Origin: Lathyrus oleraceus
Taxonomy: Eukaryota; Streptophyta; Magnoliopsida; Fabales; Fabaceae
Length of the DNA: 64,000 nucleotides
Direction: 5' to 3'
Assembly: GCF_024323335.1 (NCBI RefSeq)
Contig: NC_066581.1
Span: 292,836,536 to 292,900,535, forward strand
This document shows, one piece after another, positions 34,680 through 45,455 of this stretch. How positions within the stretch are numbered: position 1 is the first letter of the stretch; the number at the start of each line of letters is the position of its first letter. A program made the position numbers and the translations under genes. A model generated the notes under the pieces. That model had not been told where the DNA came from and did not search any database. It saw nothing but the letters and a program-made list of their open reading frames with translations.

Positions 34680-37600
34680 TATGTCTGAAGAGTAACTTGG
34701 ACTATTTCTTCGGCTGTCCAATTGTTGACCATCTCCCCTGGAGCACACGGGGGCACCCAGTTGTCCATATCGCAATCACTATCACCGTCTTCACTGCCTG
34801 CTGCAAAGACATCACCATGATTTCATCAATCCAGCGCTGGTGAAGGTACACGGCCCTTTCTGAACACCCTGCTCTGCCTGAAGAGGCTGATAACCAATGC
34901 CAAATTTGTCTTCCTTCACGGGCATGTCAACCATCTTGCCCCAACCTTCTGCATTGCCTGAGTTGACAACCTCCAAAGCCTTCTTGTACGATGCAATTGA
35001 GACACCTGGTTTCTTCTGCTCCACAAAAGCCACCTTCTCAATATCAATGGTATCGAAAGCTTGACAGAGAGTTTCATGAATTTCGCCATCCATCTCCACA
35101 TACTTGAAAGAGGATAAATGGCTCACAAGAATGTCCTCCTCGCCACACACAGTCACAACCTGCCCGTTCCACACATACTTCAACTTTTGATGGAGAGTTG
35201 ACGAAACTGCTCCAGCCCCATGTATCCAGGGACGCCCCAATAGACAACTATATGCTGGTTGAATATCCATCACATAGAAGATAATGTCAAACACTTCTGG
35301 GCCGATCTTTACGGGCAACGTGACTTCGCCGAAAACAGATCGCTTGGATCCATCGAAAGCACGGACCACAAGATCACTTGGGGTGAGGACAACCCCTTCA
35401 ACATCAAGCTTAATCAGAGCCTTCTTGGGCAACACGTTCCAAGAAGAGCCAGTATCAACCAACACATGCGACAACAATGCGCCTTTATACTCCATAGTGA
35501 TATGTAGGGCTCTGTTGTGATTGTGACCCTCAGGTGTCAGATCCAGATCTGTGAACCCCAAACCATGTCTCGTACTTACATTTGCAATAACACCCTCGAA
35601 CTGGTTGACTGAAATCTCTTGAGGCACGTAAGCCAATTTCAACATTTTCAGTAAGGCGTTACGGTGTGCCTCAGAACACAACAACAAAGAAAGAATAGAG
35701 ATTTTTTACGGTGTCTGGTTCAGTTGATCCACAATCTTATAATCACTTTTCTTGATGATTTTCATGAACTCCTCTACATCTTTCTCAAAAGAACCTTCAG
35801 GCACTTCCTTCTGCGCTGGCCCTTCTTCAACCACAGCTTGCTTCCCTTTTGCTTTAGCAAGAGCCTCAGCAGCGCTATCTTTTGGAGCCTGCGGTGCAAA
35901 CAGACGACCACTTCTGGTAAACCCTCCGGGTCCTCCCACATTGTCCACAGCCGGACCAACAGTTACAAGAGTTCTATTTGGAAAACCAATTGTCAATGGA
36001 GCCTGATTTACTGGTCTGGCCTGATTTTCTGGTCTTCTGTTACTGCGAAAAGCATTATCATACTTCCACGGAACCGCTCTACTATTCTGAACAGGTCTTC
36101 CACTAGAAGCAGCAATGGTAGTAGGAGTACCAACAATTACTAGTGCATATATGGTTACCGGAGTACCAATAGTCACGGGCACATTAACAGTTCTTAGAGC
36201 ACGTGCAGGCCCTTCTGACGGTTTGAAGTAAATGGTGACAGTTGATACCACTCCACGATCTTTCACAACACGACCAAACTGCAAGCAACCCTCATCCATC
36301 AAGCCCTGGATACCTCTCTTCAACTCTTCACAACCATTCTCTTGATCAACATAATCTAAACAACCTTCATCACAACCCGGGAATACTCCCCCTTTCAATA
36401 GACGTTCTTTTACCACCAACAGTGAAGTCTGAACATCATCGACATCAACTACCAAATCCACAGCTTCCTCATCTTCCATACTATTCACCCTAGGCCCACC
36501 ATGCTGAGGCATAGGATTATTCACAACATTTGGAACAGGAGCAAAGTTAATCGCTTTACCATCAATCAAATCCTGGACCTTATGGTGGAAAGCCCTACAA
36601 TTTTCAATGTGATGCCCCTGTGCACCGGAATGAAAATCACAACAGGCATTAGCATCATACAGGCAGGTATCCTCGTCAACGGAGCCATAGTGTGAAGCTC
36701 AACAAATTTCAACCTGAGCAGTTCAGGAAGCAATTCGGCATATGTCATCGGCAACGGATCAAAATGACGGTCGGGCATTCTCTGTCTTGGCTGAAACGGG
36801 CGTTGTTGTTGTTGTTGTGGTGGTGGTCCTCGTTGTTGTTGCTGAGGTTGAGTTGTTGGGATGGTCACAGCAGCAACCTGACGATATTGTCCTCTGTTTA
36901 CATTCCTCCAATGGTGTACAGCATTTGTTTCACCTTCCCTCCTTTTGGGTGCCCCAGAAAAAGGTTTCTTAGAACTCGAAGATGAAGAACCCGGGTCTTG
37001 AATCTTCCCTGTTTTGATAAGACTTTCAGTCCTCTCTCCGCAGATTACAACATCAGAAAAGCTACCAAACGGGCAACTTCCCATACGGTCCATAAACACA
37101 CCCTGCAGGGTCCCGATGAACATGTCGGTCAGTTCTCTCTCCAACATCGGAGGTTGCACCCTTGCAGCTAATTCGCGCCACCTTTGGGCGTACTCATTGA
37201 AGCTCTCGCCAGACTTTTGACACAAACTCTGCAGCTGGGTTCTGCTCGGAGCCATATCCATGTTGTGCTTATATTGTCTCAGAAAGGCTTCACCCAAATC
37301 CCTCCAGCTTCTAACAGACTCTCTCTTCAAATCCATGTACTAGTCCAAAGACGCTCCAGACAAGCTGTCTTGGAAAAAGTATATCCACATCTTCGCATCA
37401 TCAGTGTATGCAGAGATCTTTCTGTAATAAGCCTGCACATGAGTGCGAGGACAAGAAGTGCCATTATATTTGTCAAAGGATGACGCCTTGAATTTGTAAG
37501 GGATCCTCAGTCCATTAACTAGACCCATATTGGTAACATCAAAGCCCAAGGAATTCTGACATTCCATGGCACGGATCTTCTCAGCAAGGGCATCAACTTT

Positions 37601-37810
37601 TCTATCCCTCTCTTCAGTCCTTCCCACCTCATCATCGTCACTAAGGAGAGTGAACATATCCTCTTGTCTATCAACCAACGGAGCAGGGTGGCGAGCCGGA
37701 GCACGGGCCGCTCGAACATTAACAGTCTCTGGAGCGATAGGTTGTTCGTTGATTATGATACCCCTTAATTCATCACCCACAACATAGTTATGGACAGGGA
37801 TGGTGGCAGC
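34680..37810 (-). pseudogene. Ogre B gag-protease (5' end cut by Ogre C), broken
   Basis: Reads right to left: gag N-terminal part from 37810, Gag block (VRSWRDLGEAFLRQYKHNM), Pro/Gln-rich linker, knuckle region, Pro-rich spacer, and a protease with intact DTGS (35456-35445). Lesions: TAG at 37342-37340 where Trp is expected; frameshift near 36650; TAA at 35708-35706 between gag and protease; frameshift near 34820 just before the exon end. The first 16 codons of the frame that opens at 37858 belong to the C LTR and not to gag. Confidence 0.85.
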
Positions 37811-39136
37811 TGTAAGACCCCAATTTTGGGCCCTAAGATCCCTCATGGCCCATATCATTCATATCATAACCTCAAGGATCTTTGCATACCTTTGCTTTCC
37901 TCTTAGTGGATAGTTTGCCTTGTGGGTTTTGTTTCTTGATCACCAAGCATACTTTGCATTTGTATATCTCTGCTTTCATATGTTTATCATTCAAAAAGTA
38001 CAAAAAATATTGTCAGTCTAACCTTGTTGCTTGCAGTGGAAGCAATCATCAGCAATTAGGTCAAAGACAGTCATTGATCAGTCAAAGCGATGGATGATGG
38101 CCATTCTTGCAGAATTTGGGCATCATGATCATTAATCACAAGTTCACACATCTTGAGACATCATTTGAAGTCAAGGTCTCAAGGAATTAGGGTTTGGAAA
38201 TCATCAGAAGAAGTTCAATCAGTCCAAAACCCTAGAAAAAGTCAACAGAAAGTCAAACTTGGTCAACAGTTGTTTTAATCAAGATTTGATGGATAGAATT
38301 GATTTGAAGGAGCTCATTCATGCTTGTATAAGCCTCATCTATCATGTTCAACCTCATCATGGAAGAAAATCAAGCCAATCAGAAAATTTTCCAGAAATAG
38401 AAAGTGGACCTGTAATTTCAACTGCCAAAAATGGAAACTTCTTGATCTTAAACTTACTTCATGATACAAGCTTCAAATGAATTTTTGCCCAACATGAAAG
38501 TTGAAGATCTTGTTCTCCCATTTTCAAAAAGTCCAAGAACATCAAAATCCCATGTGTGGTTGTCAAGATATGATCAAATCATTTTCACCAATTTTTGAAC
38601 TTCAACAAGCCATAACTCTCAAACCATAAGGCCAAATTTGGTGGGGTTTTTTCCTACACACCACATTTTTCATCCTCTTTCCAAAAATATAAATTTCATG
38701 ACCTAAAACCTTGCCAATCAAAATGGCATTTTTGGACCAATTCCTTTAAAATTCAAAGTTTGACCAAACTTTGACTTTTTGATTTATGGACTTTTTCATC
38801 ATTTTGCCAATTGGGAAATGTTTTAAACCATATTTGAAACTTGCTCAAAGCTTAAAACCATCATCATACCATCATTCCATCATCATTTTGGATAAAAATT
38901 CAAAATTGGCAAAAGGTGCAAATAGAAGTACATAAGGCAAAACCAGTACAACATGCTGCAGCATTCCATGTATAACCAAAAACAGCAAATATACTGTCCT
39001 TTTTGCAGCCTGTAGCAGCCCAAATTCTCAGCCAATTCACACCTCTCCTCCACTTGGCCAAACATTAGCAATTTTGCAAAATGGTTTAATTAAGTTAATT
39101 TTGGTTAGTACATGATTGGTTAATCTTAAACAGTCA

Positions 39137-39141
39137 TATAA
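39137..39141 (+). promoter_or_regulatory. Putative TATA box of the C 5' LTR
   Basis: TATAA in TCATATAAGAGATCATTTTC, 1.33 kb into the LTR. The sequence that follows (AACAACCCTAGC, then ACACATCATTCTCC) would form the start of R. The repeat arrays at 43740-44400 would then be inside the transcribed part. Confidence 0.5.
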
Positions 39142-39589
39142 GAGATCATTTTCAGCACAAAACAACCCTAGCTAGAGCAGCCACACGAAACAGAAAAACA
39201 CATCATTCTCCCATTGTGCATTTTGGCAAGAAAGAAATTTCTGAGAAAACCCTCCAAACCCTAAAGCCTCTCTTGCTTCCTTCACTCTTTAGACAATCTT
39301 TGGAAGCCATTTTGGACCTTATCCCTCAACTGTAAGCAGAGAAAGTTCATTGTTATTTGGCAAGCTCTTTCATGGCAGAAGTTGGTACAAGTTAGCTCGC
39401 GCCTCCTGGATCTAAAACAGCTTCATTTTCCTTCATTTCAAGACTAAAGGGACCTCTGTTGTGAGCCAAAGAAGCCAAACACCACTGCAGCTCGTTTTTC
39501 TTCCAAAACAAGTAAGTGCTCGACCCTCCCTTTTCATCAAACCATGCTATGCCATGCCTAATCCTTGCCATGATGAGTCTATTGCAACT

Positions 39590-41600
39590 TATGTCATGCT
39601 AAATGTTTGATTCTGTTGAGAGAAAATTGGATTTCATTCTTTTTGTGCAAATGAACTTTTGGTCGATTTGCATTACTGGGGCTGATTTAATGAATTTGGA
39701 CTTGATATTCTTGTTGTTGGATGCTTAATGATGATGTTAGTATGTGTGATTTTGTTTTCTGAACATCTTGAATTTTCAAGCTCATGATGATGATGAGTAC
39801 TGCTGTTGCATAATCCATGGTTCTGTCCAAAAATTCATGTGAGGTGTGTGTTTGTTTGTTGCTAAATGTTGTGACCTGAACATTAATGCCATGTTATTGT
39901 TTGACTTTGTTTGAAAGTTGTTGATTGAATGATTGAACACATGATGTTTGATGTTGTTGGTACCACGAGGACAATGAACTATGCTGTTGTGTTTGATGCT
40001 GTTGTGATGCTACAAGTGCTAATGCTATGTCATTTATGTGTTGTTGCTCAAAACTTGTTTGGTTTGATGGTGATGAAACATGAACTTGATGTTTTGTTTG
40101 CTAAAGCCTGCTGCTGTTTTGAACATTGCCCTAAGATCTATGTGAAACATTTTGATGCTATTGTTTTGTGTTGTTTGATCTATTGATGGAGGATGATGAA
40201 TGCTGATTTTATTTAAGCCAAACACTTTATCCATAATTATGCTATGCCTGGTCAACTCACATGTTTTGATTGCTGTTTGTTAGATGTTGTATAAACATCA
40301 TGAGTGTATTATCATGTGGTGTCCATGTTGCTGTTTGAGTTTTTAATGAGCATGAAGCTAACCCTGCTGCAGTTTGTTTCAAACCTTAAACTGTCCAGGA
40401 ATTCTACCTATTGGTTGATAAATGTTGCTGAATGATTTTGCCATACCATTGCTATGCTGTTGTCTGTTTTGTTTGGATGCTAATGAACACATCATACCAT
40501 GCTGCTAAAATTCTGATGCAATTTTAAAACATGAATGTTGTTGCTACTGTTATGATGATGTTGTTTTGCTGTTATGCTATTAACCATATTGCAAATTGAT
40601 GATGAATATATGAGATCCCATGCTTATTGTCCATGCTGTTGTGTGCTGATTGAGATGCTTAATGAACACATTATGCTATTGCCATTCTGCTGCAATTTTG
40701 AGTCATGAATGTGTGCCTGCTATGCTGTTTATATGCTGTCCTGTACTTGTGTTTTGCTTGACATGATGCTGATAAACATATGCTGCCATGCCTTTTGAAT
40801 TTTGGTTGAGATTGCATGTTGATGATGAGCTTGTTTTGATTATATGATAAACAATAGAATTGATGCTGCTAATGCCCTGGTGTTCATACCAAACTTTCCC
40901 TGACCAGATTTCCCATGTCTATGTGTGTTTTGCTGATTGATTAATATTGCTCACTGATGATATTTCATGGCCACGTTTTTTGCTAATACTGTTGTTCATG
41001 TGCTATTGATTTTGATGATGAATCTGGTTGATGAATGCATGATATTGCTGTTATGTTTGAGCTGTTCATAAATCTTCATGTCCATGTTGTTTTGCTGTTA
41101 TGCTATGAAGAATGTTGATGGCTGCTATTTTATTACATTGTTTTGGTCTGCTATTGAATTTACCTATACCATGCTGTTGTTTGTGTTGGAAGCATGAGAA
41201 TACATGATACATGCTGCTGCTACATATTGCCAAATGTTTGCTGCTATGTGCTGAAACATGTTTGTTGCTTCCGTGTGTTCTATTTGATATGATGGATGCT
41301 GAACCTGAATGCTATGCCCTGCTGTTATATGCTTGGTTGGATTATGTTGCCTGATGTTGTCTAGCTACAATGATGTTGTTGCTGTTGTTTGTTTAAAACC
41401 AAAGGACCATGCTGTGCTATTGTGTAATGTTGTTCAAATTTTGTTTTGATGTTGAGGAGCTTGCTTGAAATGCCATGTATACTGCCATTGCTGAACATTG
41501 CTGTTGCTTACTTGCTGTTTGAATGATGATGAGCCATTGCTGCTGTTTGTTTTTGCTGTTTGAGTGATGATGAAGTTGAACATGTTGCCAAACCCTAGTT
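39590..41600 (+). repeat. Degenerate TGCTGTT / GATGATG-rich expansion in LTR C
   Basis: About 2 kb of sequence dominated by loosely repeated words such as TGATGCTGTTGTGATGCTA, GTTATGCTAT and CATGCTGTTG. There is no fixed period and almost no ORF. A, B and D lack an equivalent block at this position, so it largely explains why this LTR is longer. The copy in the 3' LTR spans 61714-63724. Confidence 0.75.
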
Positions 41601-43739
41601 CATGTGAGTGAGAACCCAGAATTTTGTTTAAGTTCACTGTTCCATTGGCCACAGCCAATAGGAACATTTCGCGTGTCCTTCATGGTGCTGTGTCGTTTTG
41701 ATTAATGAAGAGAATATTACAGCATTGCCACGTTGACTTGTGTTTGACCATTGATCATGCTATGTATTTCATGTTTTGTTCATTTATTCATCAAACTTCA
41801 ACAATTCATTTCTTGCTCATTTTAATTCCAAAAATTATGAAACTTTTTGCATGATGATCACAAGAATGTCTAGTATTTTATTAGGATTTTTAATAATTTT
41901 TTGTGTGGCTGGATTTTAAATGGTATAAGTGTTCTTGTCATGTATGCTCAATTGATACCTTGTGCCAAAACCCTTGTGAAATGATCATATTGCATCCAAT
42001 GCCTTTGAAATTTTTTGTGGTAAAACTAGACACATTGATCTTCATTTCCATATAAAGTTTGTGGATTTCCCACTTGTGGTTTGATAGATATGAATTTTTG
42101 AATTAGGGTGTGACAATTTGTGTCACACCAATGATATGCAAATGTATGATTTTTGTTCACATGCTTCCTCTTATCCAAATCACTTGAAATTTTGCATGAA
42201 TGATCCCTTGTATGTCTAATTGATGTATGATTTTTCTTGGAATTAATCTTGCTGTTTTCCATTTGATTGAGAATTTTCTTCCATATGTGGTCATCTGTTG
42301 ACTTTTTGTGCTATGCCTTGCCAAATCCTTTATGAAATTCTCAAACCTTATTGTATGATCATGAAATTTCATATGTGATAACTAGACATCTCAAGCTTTG
42401 CATTGGTGTAAATTTCATTCATTTCTCTTCTGTTTTCAAATTGATATGATTTTTTGAAGTTGACCCATGCTTGTTGACTTTCACCATGCTTACTTGAATT
42501 TGATTTGACTTCATGAATTTCATTGACTGCCTTCCTCTCATCCAAATGCCATGAAATTTCGCATGTATACCATGTTAGATGTTAGGATTGAGTGTGATTT
42601 ATCTCATAATTTTTGGGATTGTTTGAGTTGACTTTTGAATGAAGTCTTTGCTGTTGACTTTTGTATGCTTCTCTTGCCATGCTTTGCATTCATTTGTGTA
42701 TGAAATGACCATGATGCATGATATAAGTTTGAATCCAATTGTGTTTGCTTTTTACATGATTGATGTTGACTTTGATTGAATAATGCTTGCTGCCTTGGCC
42801 TTTTTCTTTCATCTTTGACCCTAGGCTAGTCCTAGTGGTCTTCTGAGCTTACAATTGAGCTATTTGTTTCAGGCTGAGCACCAATGCCCCAAAGACCTTT
42901 CAATTTTGATTGAGTTGGTTTGTTTATCATGTGCTAACACTTTGTTTTGTAGGTGACTCATACTTGAGTCTTTGTGCCTTGCACAATTGGTCCTTCTGTG
43001 TGACTATTGGTTCATTTTCTTTTGGTTTTGACTGTTGACTTGTTTGCTAATAAGTTTGACTTTTGCAGGTACTTTAGTTGCCTAAGTTCTTTGAACTTGA
43101 TTGCTTGCTTTGCTTTATAGCATTTGCTTTGAGGTATAAACCCTTCTTCTTCATGTAGTCTGGAGACCCGGTCTGTTATTTGACCGGGCAAACTGTCTGA
43201 AGTCCTCCTTAAGAGGCAATGCCTGTGTTTGTTTATATTTGTCCTAAGCAGGAAAAGTCCTTCAAGTAAGGCAATTGGTGGAAGGTAGGGATAAGTAATC
43301 TATCCCCCACTATTCAGTGTGTCCTCTCTTTGCTCCCAGTACCTGGTTGAAGCAATGAGATAAATACCCAAGATCTAATCGAGTCAATAATGTGGAGAGA
43401 GTTCCTACTTTCTGAACTCCCACACTTTCTTTGATGCTCTCTCTGATATGAGATAGAAGCAATGAGGCATACTCCTCATCTCCTTTTCATCTGCTTCACC
43501 TGAGCCCCTCAATGGCCAGGTTAAGAGCGACACTTACCTATTACAGTGGACTTTTAAAGTCAACCCTCTTGTGTGAGCCCCCCATTGTTTGGCTATAGAG
43601 TGTGCTGTTTGCTATTCATTGATTGATTGATTGCTTCATGTGCACTTGCTTGCCTGTATGCTATGCATTTATCATCATCATCAATTGCCATTAATGCATG
43701 ATCATCTCATCTGTTTTGTGATGCTATCATTGTTGTTTG

Positions 43740-44400
43740 CCCATTGAGGACAATTGTAAGTCCATTGCTTTGGCATTTGCTCCTGTGATATGGAAGGATA
43801 GAGTGTAAGACCTCATTGGTCACTCATATCTTCTGTTCATCTGTGTGTATGTGAGGATACAGTTATAAGTCCCTGTAGGTTGGCATCTGTTATCCTGTGA
43901 TCATAATTTGATCTGTTTGATGTTGTATGTGAGGTTGCAGTTGTAAGTCCCTGTAAGTTGGCATCTGCTTTCCTGTGATCATAGTTTGTTCATCTGTTCG
44001 TATGAGAGGTTGCAATTATAAGTCCCTGTAAGTTGGCATTTGCATTCCTGTGATCATATTGTTGCTTTTGTTCTTGTATGTGAGGATCCATTGTAAGCCC
44101 CTGTGATGTGGCATTGGATTTCCTGTGAGCATATTGTGGAGTTAACCTAAGTCCAGATAGATTGGCAGTTAACTTCCATATTTCATCTTTGTTTTTCTTT
44201 TGAGGAGATCGGTGTAAGTCCATTGAGTGGCATCTGATATCCTGTTCTGTTTTAGGAGACTGGTGTAAATCCATCTATTGGTATCCGGTATCCGCTTTTA
44301 TTTCTTTACCTGTGGAGATTAGTGTAAGACCATTGAGTGGCTTCTGATATCCCGTTTTGTTTTAGGAGATTGGTATAAGACCATTGATTGGCATCCGATA
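43740..44400 (+). repeat. Tandem hairpin repeats in LTR C (about ten units, 50-75 bp)
   Basis: Each unit has the plan GAGG or GGAG, left arm, a GTAAG(T/A)CC..TTGGCAT or similar core, right arm, TCCTG or TCCG. The arms differ between units yet remain complementary, for example GTTAAC/GTTAAC (44141-44146 with 44168-44173), ACTGG/CCGGT (44259-44263 with 44285-44289), ATTAG/CTGAT (44318-44322 with 44344-44348) and ATTGG/CCGAT (44369-44373 with 44395-44399). Related units are in LTRs B and D. Confidence 0.8.
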
Positions 44401-45194
44401 TCCGCCTTTGCTTTGTTTGTTTGTTATTATTAACTGCTATTCCAAAGGACACACTTGAATCATCTGCTATATGATTTCAAGAAGTGAACCTTCTAAGAAG
44501 TTTTACTATCCATCCCTCATCCATTCATCATTCATTACGTCTTAGAACCTTTTCACACTATACCTTTTAAATTTTGACATAAGTGTTGTGCAAACATCTT
44601 CATGTTTTTCTAACTAAAAACCTGGACTCAAGTCCTTGACCTTTTTCCAAACTTCATTTCATAATACTTATTTGAATTGATCTTAATCATATTTTGACTT
44701 CATTTTCATAATCATAATCAGTAACTCCACTCATTCACTTGTTTTGGCTTTGTCCATTAATCTTTTCATACATGAGCTATAGGTTTGATTTATCTTAGTG
44801 GTTGATGTTAATCTCACCTTCTGTCTTTAGTGATTGAATTGTAAGTCTTCCTCGCCTATTATAGGGTTAACCCCTCTCTGGCCAGTTGAAGCTGTTCTCA
44901 CATGGTGGACGTTGTTGTTTGTATAAGGTTGAGTTTTCTCCCGTGGATAACGTAAGACCTGGGGTTTGTGTTTAAAATTGAACCTAACCCACTTTTGGAA
45001 ATCTTTTAGCCGAACTACGGCGTTCTGATCCTTACCTTTGATGGAAGGTACGTAGGCAACGGGTTCATCCGTTCGAACCCAATACCCAATAATAATAAAA
45101 ATTGTATATTCTTTTCTCATCATCCCAATCATGTTTGCACAATACATATGTCATAACAAATAACAATCTTTTACAACAAGTGTGAAAAGGGCTC

Positions 45195-45210
45195 CCTAGG
45201 AGTACCTAGG
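45195..45210 (+). promoter_or_regulatory. Perfect hairpin CCTAGG-AGTA-CCTAGG near the LTR 3' end
   Basis: Present about 210-236 bp before the LTR end in all four Ogre LTRs of the window: 4797-4812 (D), 14840-14855 (A), 23703-23718 (B), 45195-45210 (C). In B the stem is CCGTCG/CGACGG with the same AGTA loop: three base pairs replaced on both sides. A conserved TAACACCTTCCC-like word follows. Confidence 0.75.
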
Positions 45211-45437
45211 ACGTAGTGGGTGCCTAACACCTTCCCATTGCGTAATTTACCCCTTACCCAGAATCTCTGATCTTTTTATTAGTTTTCTACGTGTAAAACT
45301 TCTTAGGCTTTTGTTCGCTTTTTAGCCAGTCCTTTGGATAAATAAAAGTGCGGTGGCGACTCGAAATTTCAATGTATCTCATAGCTTATGATTTAATCGA
45401 TAGATCATATAGCGACGAATACACCGCTACAGAAAAG

Positions 45438-45455
45438 TGGCGACTCCACTGGGGA
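45438..45455 (+). promoter_or_regulatory. Primer binding site of Ogre C
   Basis: TGGCGACTCCACTGGGGA six bases after the LTR end, the Ogre PBS attributed to a tRNA-Arg primer in this lineage. A nine-base match, TGGCGACTC, also occurs inside the LTR about 85 bp upstream. Confidence 0.9.

Larger units (their letters stand above)
23509..37810 (-). mobile_element. Ogre B: minus-strand Tat-lineage LTR retrotransposon (5' part beyond nest)
   Basis: From right to left: gag (cut at 37810 by Ogre C), protease, intron, RT-RNase H-integrase, post-pol hairpins, a region rich in CCCCAGCAG, the 37-bp minisatellite, PPT and 3' LTR. It is inserted in the post-pol region of A. Its 5' LTR, PBS and ORF1 should lie right of the window. 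Coding decay is intermediate: the long pol reading carries a single in-frame stop. Confidence 0.9.
37811..45431 (+). repeat. 5' LTR of Ogre C (7621 bp)
   Basis: Starts TGTAAGACCCCAATTTTG and ends CCGCTACA six bases before the PBS. It is about 3 kb longer than the LTRs of A, B and D. Much of the excess is the TGCTGTTATGCTGATG-like low-complexity stretch at 39590-41600. Other parts: TATA at 39137, tandem hairpin repeats at 43740-44400, the module with TACCTT/AAGGTA arms at 45033-45050, hairpin CCTAGG-AGTA-CCTAGG at 45195-45210, and the GTGCGGTGGCGACTC box near 45348-45362. The few small ORFs here recur unchanged in the 3' LTR simply because the LTRs are copies; none is a supported gene. Confidence 0.95.

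Noticed and set aside
37811..37858. First 16 codons of the Ogre B gag reading frame as the true gag N-terminus
   Set aside because: They are encoded by the inserted C LTR; the gag sequence is interrupted at 37810.
37882..41667. ORFs in the C 5' LTR that are repeated exactly at 60006-63791
   Set aside because: The repetition only reflects that both are LTR copies of one element. The ORFs are short, with no recognisable domain, and sit in low-complexity sequence.
45438..45455. tRNA-like match at the PBS taken as a possible tRNA gene
   Set aside because: Only the 18 bases complementary to a tRNA 3' end are present; there is no cloverleaf.
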